Below, piece by piece: positions 17,653 through 26,624 of a stretch of 64,000 nt of DNA. Each line of letters starts with the position of its first letter. The stretch's first letter is position 1. The notes under the pieces are model-generated. The model did no database searches. It had not been told where the DNA came from and saw only the letters and a program-made list of their open reading frames with translations. The position numbers and the translations under genes were made by a program. Source of the DNA: Pleurocapsa minor GSE-CHR-MK 17-07R (GTDB lineage Bacteria; Chloroflexota; Anaerolineae; Aggregatilineales; Phototrophicaceae). Location of the stretch: contig JAHHHY010000013.1 of assembly GCA_019359125.1 (NCBI GenBank), forward strand, positions 62,001 through 126,000, read 5' to 3'.

Positions 17653-18686
17653 GCCTGATCGACGAGCTGGACTATTATGCCAGCGTAGACCGCGCGATCT
17701 TCGACGAGGAATTTGCCGACTGGCTGCCACGGCGCATCTTCGATGTGCACACGCACGCCTGGCTGCCGGAACACTGCCTGCGCCCGTTTGCCGAAGAGCG
17801 CGTCGGGCTGGTGTTTGAGGCGGAAAGCGTGTCCGTGCCAGAGCTGGAAGAAGCCTACAGCCTGCTCTTTCCGGGGCGGCAGGTGGATTACCTGGCCTTC
17901 GGCATGCCGCTGACGATTATCGACCGCGAGGCCAATAACGCCTACGTGGGCGGCAATATCGACGGGCAGCATCGCTACGGCCTGCTGGTGCCCGGCCTGC
18001 AAGACGACGCCGAGACGCTGTGGGCGCAGATTCAGGCGGGCGGCTTCAGCGGCTTCAAGCCGTACCTGAGCTATGTCACGTGGAAGGGCATCGAGGAAAT
18101 CCGCGTACGCGATTTCGTCACCGACGCGGCCCTGGAAGTGGCCCACGCGCACGGCCTGATCATCATGCTGCATGTGCCGCGCAACACGCGCCTGCCCGAC
18201 CCCGATAATCTGGCCGACCTCGAATACATCGCGGCGCACTATCCCAATGCCCGCGTGATCCTGGCGCATGGCGGCCGGGCCTACAGCCGTTCGCTGATCG
18301 AGCGCGCTCTCGGCCGGGTGGCCGTCCTGCCGAATATGTATTTCGACTTTTCGGTCGTGCAGTCCGCCGAAGTGGTGGAAGCGATCTGCGCGCACATGCC
18401 CGCCGGCCGCGTGATGTACGGGTCTGATATCCCGGTGGCGACCGTGCGCGGCCTGCTGTTCATGCTCAACGGCCAGCGCGTCACGCTCACGCGCAAGCCC
18501 TTCCCGTGGAGCCTGAGCAATCCGGCCTCCCCGCTGAAATGCACGTTTATGGGCTATGAGCAGCTTCGGGCGATGAAACGCGCCTGCGACAACCTCGGCT
18601 GGGGGCCGGAACAGGTGAACGATTTGTTTTACGGCACTGCTCGTGCGCTGGTGGATGCCGCGACCGCGGCCGTGCGCGGAGGCTGA
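17649..18686 (+). CDS. amidohydrolase 2-family hydrolase or decarboxylase
   Basis: This 345-residue TIM-barrel protein has metal-ligand motifs 'IFDVHTHAW' near residue 30, 'IIMLHVPRN' near 175, 'VILAHGGRAY' near 205 and 'VMYGSDIPVAT' near 260. This is the Amidohydro_2 pattern (ACMSD / 2-pyrone-4,6-dicarboxylate lactonase type). Such enzymes hydrolyse lactones or remove carboxylates. The ATG at 17649 overlaps the dehydrogenase stop; a longer in-frame start at 17580 lies inside the previous gene and is unlikely. With the lactonase at 8143 the cluster contains two unrelated amidohydrolase-superfamily enzymes, suggesting a lactone or acid-sugar step. Confidence 0.85.
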   Translation: MSLIDELDYYASVDRAIFDEEFADWLPRRIFDVHTHAWLPEHCLRPFAEERVGLVFEAESVSVPELEEAYSLLFPGRQVDYLAFGMPLTIIDREANNAYVGGNIDGQHRYGLLVPGLQDDAETLWAQIQAGGFSGFKPYLSYVTWKGIEEIRVRDFVTDAALEVAHAHGLIIMLHVPRNTRLPDPDNLADLEYIAAHYPNARVILAHGGRAYSRSLIERALGRVAVLPNMYFDFSVVQSAEVVEAICAHMPAGRVMYGSDIPVATVRGLLFMLNGQRVTLTRKPFPWSLSNPASPLKCTFMGYEQLRAMKRACDNLGWGPEQVNDLFYGTARALVDAATAAVRGG

Positions 18687-18690
18687 AAGT

Positions 18691-20196
18691 ATGCGCTATC
18701 TGCTCGGCATTGATGCCGGAACCTCGGCGATTAAAGCGGCCCTGTTTGACGCGGACGGCCATGAGGTCAGCGCCGCGTCGCAGCCGAGCGCGGTGAGTGC
18801 GCCGCAGCCCGGCTGGTCGGAAGCCGATATGGACGACATCTGGGCGCAGGTGTGCGCGACCATTCGGGCGGCCTGCGACAAAGCAGGCATCACCGGAGAA
18901 CAAATCGCGGGCGTGGGCATCACCGCCAACATGGTCGGTGTGTGGCCGATCGACGCATCCGGACGGCCCACGCGCCGCGCCATCCTGTGGAACGACGGGC
19001 GCACGCAGGCCATGCTCGATCAGCGCGAGGCCGAGTCACCCGGATTCATGCACAGCATCTTCGAGCTGACCGGCGCGGTCATGCAGTCCGGCTGCACGCT
19101 GCCCGTCACGCGCTGGCTGATGACGCATGAGCCGGACGTGCTGGCGCGTACGAGCACCATCCTGTGCTGCAAGGACTGGCTGCGCTTTCGCCTGACCGGC
19201 GCACTGGCCACCGACACGACCGAGGCCAGCGTGATGCCCGGCGACATCCGTGCCAGAACCTACAGCGCGCGCGCTTTTGAATTGCTGCATGTGGCCTCTG
19301 TACGCGAGAAATTCCCGCCAGTGCTGCCCTCGGAGGCGATTGCCGGGGCAGCAGTCACGCCGGAAGCCGCCGCGCAGACTGGCCTGCTGGCGGGCACGCC
19401 TGTCGTGGTCGGCGCGGGCGACGTACCGGCCAGCACGCTGGGCGCGGGCGCGTATGCGGCAGGCACGGCCTGCATCGTGCTGGGGACGACCTGCCTGAGC
19501 GGGATCGTCATGGATGAGCCCTCATGGACGCCGCCCGATGTCGGCCTGCAATTTGTGCAGGCTGGCGGGACGTGGCTGCGCATGATGGCCAATATCGCCG
19601 GCACGACCAATCTCGACTGGATTATTGATACATGTTTTGCGGCGGAACAGGCGCAGCGTGGAGCGGGCATCTATGCGTGGCTGGAGGGCATCGCGGCGGA
19701 AATTCCGCCCGGCAGCCTGGGCCTGACCTATCTGCCCTACCTGAGCGACGTGGGCATCATCGCGCCGGTCGTCGCGCCGCACGCCCGCGCCGGATTCGCC
19801 GGGCTGTCGCCAGCCCACACGCGCGCCCATCTGCTGCGGGCCGTGCTGGAGGGCGTCGCGCTGGCCATCCGCGATTGTTATGCCGCCATGGGCGCGCCTG
19901 AATTGACGCAGGTCGTGCTGGTGGGTGGCGGCGCCAACAGCCCCGTCTGGTGCCAGATCATCGCTGACGTGCTGGGCGCGGAGATTCAGGTGCCGCAGGG
20001 CAGCGAATTTGGCGCGAAGGGCGCCGCGCTGCTGGCGGGCGTCGGCTGCGGCTGGTATGCCTCCCCGGCAGATGCCGCCCGGCGCACCACCCATATCACC
20101 CGCACCTATGTCCCCGGCGGGGCGCAGCGCGGGGTTTACGATGCCGTTTATGATCGTTATGCTATGCACCGGAACGCCATGTTATCTCTTACCTAA
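18691..20196 (+). CDS. FGGY-family carbohydrate kinase 2
   Basis: This 501-residue kinase has the loop 'YLLGIDAGTSAIKAALFDAD' at its start. 'RRAILWNDGRTQ' lies near residue 95, the catalytic region 'VVGAGDVPASTLGAGAYAAG' near 240 with Asp as presumed base, and 'VVLVGGGANSPVWCQIIADV' near 405. It is related to the kinase at 14507 but not a recent duplicate. The start ATG at 18691 has GGAGG about eight bases upstream, overlapping the end of the amidohydrolase gene. Two kinases in one cluster suggest two substrates or two successive phosphorylations. The gap to the regulator is only 11 bases. Confidence 0.9.
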   Translation: MRYLLGIDAGTSAIKAALFDADGHEVSAASQPSAVSAPQPGWSEADMDDIWAQVCATIRAACDKAGITGEQIAGVGITANMVGVWPIDASGRPTRRAILWNDGRTQAMLDQREAESPGFMHSIFELTGAVMQSGCTLPVTRWLMTHEPDVLARTSTILCCKDWLRFRLTGALATDTTEASVMPGDIRARTYSARAFELLHVASVREKFPPVLPSEAIAGAAVTPEAAAQTGLLAGTPVVVGAGDVPASTLGAGAYAAGTACIVLGTTCLSGIVMDEPSWTPPDVGLQFVQAGGTWLRMMANIAGTTNLDWIIDTCFAAEQAQRGAGIYAWLEGIAAEIPPGSLGLTYLPYLSDVGIIAPVVAPHARAGFAGLSPAHTRAHLLRAVLEGVALAIRDCYAAMGAPELTQVVLVGGGANSPVWCQIIADVLGAEIQVPQGSEFGAKGAALLAGVGCGWYASPADAARRTTHITRTYVPGGAQRGVYDAVYDRYAMHRNAMLSLT

Positions 20197-20207
20197 AGCC
20201 AAAGCAC

Positions 20208-21023
20208 ATGAGCCGCCTGAGCAGCACCGACGAGTGGGGCCTGCACCCCCTCAACCCCGACAGCGATATTCCCCTGCACTTGCAGACGGAGCGGCTGATC
20301 CGCGAGAAGATTCGCGGCGGCCAGTGGTATCCGGGCATGAAGATGCCTTCAGAGCGCACGCTGATGACGCTGCTGAATGTCAGCCGCACCACGATTCGCC
20401 AGGCGCTCGATGCCCTGCTGTATGCCGGCCTGCTGGACCGGCGCCACGGCAGCGGCACCTATGTAGCCCCGGTGCGCTTTGTGCAGCCGCTGAACAGCGT
20501 ATACAGCTTCACCGAACAGTTCCGTAAAAGCGGCGTGCTGCTGGAAAATATCGTGCGCCTGTGCGAAGTCGTGCCCGCCACGGCAGACCTGGCGCGCCAG
20601 CTGCGCATCGCACCGGGCGATCCGGTCATTTTTTTGCAGCGCCTGCGCTGTGTGCATGGCGCGCCCATCATGCTCAATTCGTCGTATACGCCGATGCAGC
20701 TCGTGCCCAGTTTCCTCAATGAGAAAGATTATCTGTCGCTGTATGCGCTGCTGACCGAGAAATACGGCCTGACCGTGCATCGCGCCGAAGACTATCTGGA
20801 GTCGATTGCCGCGACCGGGGAAATCGCCAGCCTGTTGCAGGTCAAGCGCAACGCCCCGCTGATGCTAGTGGAGCGCACGGCCTATACGCGCGTGGGCGAC
20901 GGCGAGGAAGTGCCGCTGCATGTGGGCCGGAATTACATCCGCGGGGATGCCTGCCGCTTCCAGACCGAGCTGACCTCACTCATTTACATGGACAGCGCCC
21001 TGGGGGCGAAGCCGCAGGGCTAA
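20208..21023 (+). CDS. GntR-family regulator with UTRA domain (HutC subfamily)
   Basis: This 271-residue protein has an N-terminal winged helix (about residues 20-90: 'IPLHLQTERLIREKIRGGQW', 'PSERTLMTLLNVSRTTIRQA', 'GLLDRRHGSGTYVA'). A C-terminal UTRA effector-binding domain follows (about 105-255: 'VIFLQRLRCVHGAPIMLNSS', 'APLMLVERTAYT'). HutC-type regulators are usually repressors released by a sugar or sugar phosphate. As the last gene of the cluster it probably controls the 8064 promoter through the palindrome at 8097-8108. That link is inferred from placement and symmetry, not shown. Confidence 0.88.
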   Translation: MSRLSSTDEWGLHPLNPDSDIPLHLQTERLIREKIRGGQWYPGMKMPSERTLMTLLNVSRTTIRQALDALLYAGLLDRRHGSGTYVAPVRFVQPLNSVYSFTEQFRKSGVLLENIVRLCEVVPATADLARQLRIAPGDPVIFLQRLRCVHGAPIMLNSSYTPMQLVPSFLNEKDYLSLYALLTEKYGLTVHRAEDYLESIAATGEIASLLQVKRNAPLMLVERTAYTRVGDGEEVPLHVGRNYIRGDACRFQTELTSLIYMDSALGAKPQG

Positions 21024-21290
21024 CGCCCCATGCGCTTTACTTTAACGATGATTTGAACCGCCAAGACGCCAAGAACGCCAAAATTAGAAGGATAGGAGCC
21101 GTCTGGTGGCGAATAGTCCGACCTATCTAGCTGTGATAGGGATCAATGTTTACCCAGTCGCCGGTTGTTCATGATGTCCTGGCGTTCTTGGCGTCTTGGC
21201 GGTTAAACGTTCTTTTACTTTCTATGGGTAAAGCACGTGGGCGGCTCGCGGGCCGCCCACTGAGAATTCCCCTCACTTACCCACCCGCCC
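21024..21290. repeat. intergenic element with perfect 25-bp inverted repeats
   Basis: The arms are 21056-21080 (AACCGCCAAGACGCCAAGAA then CGCCA) and 21180-21204, its exact reverse complement. They enclose about 100 bases that include a smaller hairpin CCTATC...GATAGG. The sequence is a dispersed-repeat or miniature-element type. It lies between two convergent genes, so it could also act as a bidirectional terminator. No coding potential is visible. Confidence 0.75.
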
Positions 21291-24230
21291 CTAGCACTGC
21301 CGGGTCACCGGGCAGCGCGTCGGCGTGGGCGTCGGGACAATGACAGGTGGAGGCCCGCCGCCGGACTCGCGCAGCAGATTGGCCTCGCTGGTGCACACCT
21401 GGCTGCCATTCAGGAAGCCGACCACGCGCACCGTGAACGAGAACGCCCCGCCAATCGCCCCACTGCTGACATCGCCGCTGGCATTGGTGCCCGTCCCGCC
21501 GTCAAAGGTCGCCAGCACGCGGCCGCCTTCCAGCACCTGCACCTGATAGCTCATTGGCACAGCCGCAGGATCCCAGTAAAAGGTGACGAAGCCATTCGGC
21601 AGGCCGTCCAGCGGTGACGAGAGCCGGAAGCCCGCGCACACGTTGCCAGACAGCGGCTGAAGGACCGGCGCGGACAGCGTCAGCGGGATGGCAGGCGCGA
21701 TCAGCAGCGGTGATTCTGTAATGATGCCCACGTCAATATTCGTAATCGAGATCACGTTGCTGGCGATGCTGATGACATCCGTGAAGCCGAGCGCCGCGCC
21801 GCTGGGATTAATATCGCTGTCGACACTGTCGTCGGCGCCAACATCCTTGGGCGAGAACTCGTCTCCCGCATCAGGCAGCACCACGCGCACGCGATAGTTG
21901 CCGGGCAGCGGCGCCACGACCGTATAATTGCCGCTGTCGCTCGTCACCGTGACGGCCAGCAGCTGCGTCATGGCCGAGTTCCACAACTGCACCGTGACTC
22001 CTGCCAGGCCAGGCTCGCCCAGGTCGTGACGTCCGTCCTGATCCAGGTCGTCCCACACGAAATTGCCCAGATTGATCGGTGTCGGCGTACGTGTCGGCGT
22101 CGGCGTCCTGAAGCGGATGATGCCGCCGTCGATGCTGGTGATTGAAATCACATTGCTGGCGATGCTGATGACATCGGTGAAGCCGATATCGCTGCCAGAC
22201 GGGTTAAAGTCGCTGTCATCGGTGTCGTCGCCGCCGGCCTGATTCATCGGCGAGAACTGGTCGCCAGCGTCCGGCAGCACGATGCGCACGCGATAGTTGC
22301 CCGGCAGCGGCGCGATCAGCGTGTAAATGCCGCTGGCATTGGTCACCGCGCTGCCCAGCAGCTGCGTCTTGGCCGAATTCCACAGCTGCACCGTCACGCC
22401 CGCCAGGCCGGGCTCGCCCGCGTCCTGGCGTCCGTCCTGGTCGAGATCATCCCACACGAAATTGCCCAGATTGATCGGGGTCGGCGTACGCGTTGGCGTT
22501 GGCGTCCTGAAGCGGATGATGCCGCCGTCGATGCTGGTGATTGAAATCACATTGCTGGCGATGCTGATGACATCGGTGAAGCCGATATCGCTGCCAGACG
22601 GGTTAAAGTCGCTGTCATCGGTGTCGTCGCCGCCGGCCTGATTCATCGGCGAGAACTGGTCGCCAGCGTCCGGCAGCACGATGCGCACGCGATAGTTGCC
22701 GGGCAGCGGCGCGATCAGCGTGTAAATGCCGCTGGCATTGGTCACCGCGCTGCCCAGCAGCTGCGACTTGGCCGAATTCCACAATTGCACCGTCACGCCT
22801 GCCAGGCCTGGCTCGCCCGCGTCCTGACGGCCGTCCTGGTCGAGGTCGTCCCACACGAAATTGCCCATGTTGATGGGGGTCGGCGTGCGAGTTGGCGTTG
22901 GCGTCCGGAAGAGGATGATGCCGCCGTCGATGCTGGTGATCGAAATCACATTGCTGGCGATGCTGATGACATCGGTGAAGCCGATATCGCCGCCGGATGG
23001 GTTAAAGTCGCTGTCATCGGTGTCATCGCCGCCGGCCTGATTCATCGGCGAGAACTGGTCGCCAGCGTCGGGCAGCACGATGCGCACGCGATAGTTTCCG
23101 GGCAGCGGCGCGATCAGCGTGTAAATGCCGCTGGCATTGGTCACCGTGCTGCCCAGCAGCTGCGACTTGGCCGAATTCCACAACTGCACCGTCACGCCCG
23201 CCAGACCGGGCTCGCCGGCGTCCTGACGGCCGTCCTGATCGAGATCGTCCCACACGAAATTGCCCATGTTGATCGGTGTCGGCGTGCGCGTCGGCGTCGG
23301 AAAGTCGAATGAAAGCGTGCCAAGCTGTACCAGCGTGACCGGGATAAGCGTCAGGCCGGGGCCAGCAGTGGGGCTGGGGGTCTGCGTACCAGTCGGACTG
23401 GGAGAGGGCGTGGCGCTGGGCGTATTGCTGGGCACATCGGTCGGCGTCGCTGTCGGGACATCCGCGGGCATGTCGGTGGATGTGGCCACAAGTGGCGTCT
23501 GCGTGAAGGTTGCGGTCAGCGACGGAAGCGCGGTGCCGGTCACCGTCAGCGAGGCGACAGGCACGTCTGTTGGGGCGGGAGCTGTGGCGGAGGCCGGATT
23601 ACCCGTCGCTGGCGTGCCCTCGCCGGAGCTAACCCGCACGCCGCAGCGAATGATGCCCGCGTCCAGGTCAGCCGTCTGCCGGACATCGATCAGGCTGTCG
23701 CCGGTCAGCAGGATGATATCGCTGAAGCCCTGCTCACTGCCGGTCGCGATGATATCGCTGTCGAGCGCCTCGTCATCGGTCGCGGCATCCTCGTCGACCA
23801 CATCCTGCGGCGCAAACACATCGCCCCCGCCCGGCAGCAGCACGCGCACGCGAAACTGTCCGGGGGCATAGGCAGTCAGGGCATAGCGGCCACTTGCATC
23901 CGTCTGCGTGTGTGCCAGCAGCGTGGTGCCGCTGTCCCAAAGCTGCACGATGATGCCGGCGCTTCCCGGCTCACCGCTGTCCTGGCGGCCATTCTGGTTC
24001 CAGTCCTCCCACACGACATCGCCGATGAGGGTCGCCACGCCGGTTGGGGTGGGCGTCAGGCTGGGGATTGGCGTCACGGTAAACGTCGGGGTAGGCGTGG
24101 GGGTTGCCGTGGGACACTGCACAGGAGCCAGCGTCTCGCCCTGCGCGACGACGCTGCGCGTCAGCCCCCACTGCCCTAAAAGCAGGGAAATCACGAACAG
24201 ACCAGGTACGAACAGCGCTTTTCTTGCCAT
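21291..24230 (-). CDS. secreted surface protein with five SdrD-B-like repeats
   Basis: This 979-residue protein has a signal peptide (residues 1-29, 'FVPGLFVISLLLGQWGLTRS'), then a Thr/Pro-rich linker. It carries five Cna-B/SdrD-B-like beta-sandwich repeats. The first (about residues 65-190) is diverged. Four later copies with a period of exactly 133 residues (399 bases) each start 'GNFVWDDLDQDGR' and end in 'ISIASNVISIT'. Asp-rich loops ('DLDQDG', 'GGDDTDDSDFNPS') suggest calcium binding. 'TPTPTRTPTP' linkers separate repeats. The C-terminal 170 residues form a fibronectin/Ig-like region plus another Pro/Thr tail. No LPxTG motif or C-terminal membrane anchor is seen. The likely role is cell-surface adhesion or matrix, translocated by Sec. 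Confidence 0.85.
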   Translation of the reverse strand: MARKALFVPGLFVISLLLGQWGLTRSVVAQGETLAPVQCPTATPTPTPTFTVTPIPSLTPTPTGVATLIGDVVWEDWNQNGRQDSGEPGSAGIIVQLWDSGTTLLAHTQTDASGRYALTAYAPGQFRVRVLLPGGGDVFAPQDVVDEDAATDDEALDSDIIATGSEQGFSDIILLTGDSLIDVRQTADLDAGIIRCGVRVSSGEGTPATGNPASATAPAPTDVPVASLTVTGTALPSLTATFTQTPLVATSTDMPADVPTATPTDVPSNTPSATPSPSPTGTQTPSPTAGPGLTLIPVTLVQLGTLSFDFPTPTRTPTPINMGNFVWDDLDQDGRQDAGEPGLAGVTVQLWNSAKSQLLGSTVTNASGIYTLIAPLPGNYRVRIVLPDAGDQFSPMNQAGGDDTDDSDFNPSGGDIGFTDVISIASNVISITSIDGGIILFRTPTPTRTPTPINMGNFVWDDLDQDGRQDAGEPGLAGVTVQLWNSAKSQLLGSAVTNASGIYTLIAPLPGNYRVRIVLPDAGDQFSPMNQAGGDDTDDSDFNPSGSDIGFTDVISIASNVISITSIDGGIIRFRTPTPTRTPTPINLGNFVWDDLDQDGRQDAGEPGLAGVTVQLWNSAKTQLLGSAVTNASGIYTLIAPLPGNYRVRIVLPDAGDQFSPMNQAGGDDTDDSDFNPSGSDIGFTDVISIASNVISITSIDGGIIRFRTPTPTRTPTPINLGNFVWDDLDQDGRHDLGEPGLAGVTVQLWNSAMTQLLAVTVTSDSGNYTVVAPLPGNYRVRVVLPDAGDEFSPKDVGADDSVDSDINPSGAALGFTDVISIASNVISITNIDVGIITESPLLIAPAIPLTLSAPVLQPLSGNVCAGFRLSSPLDGLPNGFVTFYWDPAAVPMSYQVQVLEGGRVLATFDGGTGTNASGDVSSGAIGGAFSFTVRVVGFLNGSQVCTSEANLLRESGGGPPPVIVPTPTPTRCPVTRQC
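22063..23261. repeat. tandem 399-bp DNA repeats inside the surface-protein gene
   Basis: The marker TTGCCCA (the start of each protein repeat, on the minus strand) recurs at 22063, 22462, 22861 and 23260, spaced exactly 399 bases. The three units between 22063 and 23260 are nearly identical at DNA level, including silent positions. The unit below 22063 is more diverged. Recent duplication or gene conversion is implied, and copy number may vary between strains or be mis-assembled. Confidence 0.9.
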
Positions 24231-24489
24231 TACAGTCTGTCTTTCGTTAATAGATCATGTAAGAACTTCCTCTGCACTATAGTACGGTTTCATACTTTTC
24301 ACACACCGATGGCGGCCAACAGCGCGCATCGTCCGCGTGCAGGGCATAAAGTCTTTATGGCTTTTTTACGGCGTGGCGGAATGCAGGGGCACAAAACCGG
24401 GCGGCATTTCGGGCGACCGGGCACGATTTTCGCGGTCGGTTGCGCTATGCTCATAGGCCTGACCAGCCCGACTCAGGTGAGCACGCATC
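24231..24489. other. divergent intergenic region
   Basis: This region of 259 bases separates the surface-protein gene (minus) from the ADP-ribosylglycohydrolase-family gene (plus), so both promoters should lie here. An AT-richer patch at 24240-24300 contains TATAGT on the minus strand without a convincing -35. Nothing else stands out. Confidence 0.4.
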
Positions 24490-26610
24490 ATGACGATTTT
24501 TCCCGCAGACTACCTCGAACGCACCTACGCCGGCGTGCTGGGCAAGATGATCGGCGTGTACCTGGGGCGGCCGTTTGAGAACTGGCCGCACGAGCGCATC
24601 CTGGCAGAGCTGGGCGAGATTCAGTATTACGTGCACGAGAAGCGCGGCATGCCGCTGATCGTCACCGACGACGACCTGTCGGGCACCTTCACGTTCGTGC
24701 GCGCGCTGGCTGATTACGGCTTCGACCCGGCCATCACCCCCGCGCAAATCGGCCAGACGTGGCTGAATTACATCATCGAAAACAAAACGATCCTGTGGTG
24801 GGGCGGCATGGGCAATTCGACCGAGCACACGGTCTATTTGCGCCTGAAGCAGGGCGTCAGCGCCCCGCACAGCGGCTCGATCGCGCTGAATGGCAGGACG
24901 GTTGCCGAGCAGATCGGCGCGCAGATTTTCATCGACGGCTGGGCGATGGTCGTGCCCGGCGACCCGGAACGCGCCGCCGACCTGGCGCGGCGGGCGGCAT
25001 CCGTCAGCCATGATGGCGAGGCGGTCTATGGCGCGCAGGTGCTGGCGGCGATGGAGTCGCTGGCCTACAGCGAGGCGCGCGTTGACACCCTGCTCGATAC
25101 CGCGCTGGCGCTCATCCCCGCCGACAGCGTGATTCGCCGGATGGTGGGCGATGTGCGCGACTGGCACGCGGCCCATGCCGACTGGCGCGAGGCGCGGGCG
25201 AAAGTCGCGGCGCATTATGGCTACGACAAATGGCGCGGCAACTGCCACATCGTGCCCAACCACGCGCTGATCGTGCTGGGGCTGCTGTACGGCGCGGACG
25301 ATTTCCAGCGGGCGATGATGATCGTCAACACATCGGGCAACGATACCGACTGCAACGCGGGCAACCTGGGCTGTCTGCTCGGCATCCGCGGCGGGCTGGC
25401 CGCGCTGGAATCCGGCCCGGACTGGCGCGGGCCGGTCGCGGATCGGCTGTATCTGCCCACCGCCGACGGCGGACGCGCCATCACCGATGCCGTCACCGAG
25501 ACGCTGCATCTGGTCAATACGGCGCGCAGGCTGGCGGGCGAGCCTGCCCTGCGTCCCAAAGGGGGCAGTCGCTTTCATTTCGAACTGCCGGGGTCGGTGC
25601 AGGGTTTCATGGTCGAACAGCCCATCGCAGGCGGCGCGTCTGCCACGCTGGACAATGTGCCCGGCCACAGCGCGACCGGCTCGCGCAGCCTGGCGATCCG
25701 CTGCCACGCGCTCACCCCGCACACTGCCGTCCGCATCAGCACGCCGACGTTTATCCCGCCGGAAGCCATTCATATCCACTGGTATCAGCTGCACGCCTCG
25801 CCCACGCTGTATCCCGGGCAGACGGTGACGCTGGGCATCAGCGCCGATGACGCGTGCAGCGCGCCCGTCAGCGCCCGCCTTTTCGTACAGGTCTACCGCG
25901 CCGACGAATCGCTGGAGCGCGTTTATGGCCCGTCGCACCTGCTGGCCGCCGGCGAGAGCACGAGCCTGGCCTGGACCGTGCCGGACATGGGCGGAGCGCC
26001 AATTGCAGCCATCGGGCTGGAGCTGGGCACGCCGGCCACCCGCGCCGACGGAACGCTGTATCTCGATTACCTGACCTGGGGCGGCGTGCCAAACACCGTG
26101 TTTCGGCGCCCGGACGGCGGCGGGGCAATCTGGGGGCGCGCCTGGGTGAATGGCATGGATCATCTCGACCACTGGTTCCCGGAGTCGTTTCGGGCATGCC
26201 AGAATGCCGGCACCGGCCTGGCCATGATCGGCGGGCGCGAGTGGGACGATTATCAGGTATCGACGGAGATTACGGCGTATATCGGGGCGGAGGCGGGCAT
26301 CGCCGCGCGCGTGCAGGGCATGCGCCGCTATTATGCGCTGCTGCTGTGCGATGATCAGCACATCCGGCTGGTCAAGGCGCTCGACGGGCGGACTATCCTG
26401 GCTGAAGCGCCGTTCGCGTGGGAATACGAGCGCACGGTGAATCTGCGCCTGCATGTGCAGGGGAATCACCTGCGCGCATGGGCCGATGACGTGCCCCTGT
26501 TTGACCTGCACGACACCAACCGCCCGCTGACAGACGGCGGCATCGCGCTGGTCTGCACCAGGGGCAGCCTGGGCGCCGACGCGGTGACGATCACGCCGGC
26601 GTCCGACTGA
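24490..26610 (+). CDS. ADP-ribosylglycohydrolase-family protein with lectin-like C-terminus
   Basis: This protein has 706 residues. Residues about 1-340 are an ADP-ribosyl-[dinitrogen reductase] hydrolase/crystallin J1-type helical domain. It opens 'YLERTYAGVLGKMIGVYLGR', has 'TDDDLSGTFTFVRAL' as the first metal-binding stretch, and 'NTSGNDTDCNAGNLGCLLG' as the second Asp-rich metal motif. Residues about 400-520 look like an extra beta domain, and 530-706 a LamG/DUF1080-like jelly roll ('DDYQVSTEITAYIGAEAGIA', 'LRLHVQGNHLRAWADDVPLF'). In intracellular ADP-ribose removers the second half is absent. The fusion suggests a glycan-related or nucleoside-glycoside substrate instead. No signal peptide is visible. 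Likely monocistronic. Confidence 0.82.
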   Translation: MTIFPADYLERTYAGVLGKMIGVYLGRPFENWPHERILAELGEIQYYVHEKRGMPLIVTDDDLSGTFTFVRALADYGFDPAITPAQIGQTWLNYIIENKTILWWGGMGNSTEHTVYLRLKQGVSAPHSGSIALNGRTVAEQIGAQIFIDGWAMVVPGDPERAADLARRAASVSHDGEAVYGAQVLAAMESLAYSEARVDTLLDTALALIPADSVIRRMVGDVRDWHAAHADWREARAKVAAHYGYDKWRGNCHIVPNHALIVLGLLYGADDFQRAMMIVNTSGNDTDCNAGNLGCLLGIRGGLAALESGPDWRGPVADRLYLPTADGGRAITDAVTETLHLVNTARRLAGEPALRPKGGSRFHFELPGSVQGFMVEQPIAGGASATLDNVPGHSATGSRSLAIRCHALTPHTAVRISTPTFIPPEAIHIHWYQLHASPTLYPGQTVTLGISADDACSAPVSARLFVQVYRADESLERVYGPSHLLAAGESTSLAWTVPDMGGAPIAAIGLELGTPATRADGTLYLDYLTWGGVPNTVFRRPDGGGAIWGRAWVNGMDHLDHWFPESFRACQNAGTGLAMIGGREWDDYQVSTEITAYIGAEAGIAARVQGMRRYYALLLCDDQHIRLVKALDGRTILAEAPFAWEYERTVNLRLHVQGNHLRAWADDVPLFDLHDTNRPLTDGGIALVCTRGSLGADAVTITPASD

Positions 26611-26624
26611 CGGGCGACAGCCAA

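Noticed and set aside
22063-23261. Regular 399-base spacing considered as a CRISPR-like array
   Set aside because: The repeats are long, in frame and encode a beta-sandwich domain; there are no short repeats with unique spacers anywhere in the window.
24451-26511. 686-codon minus-strand frame opposite the ADP-ribosylglycohydrolase-family gene
   Set aside because: The plus-strand product has unmistakable metal motifs; the opposite frame has none.
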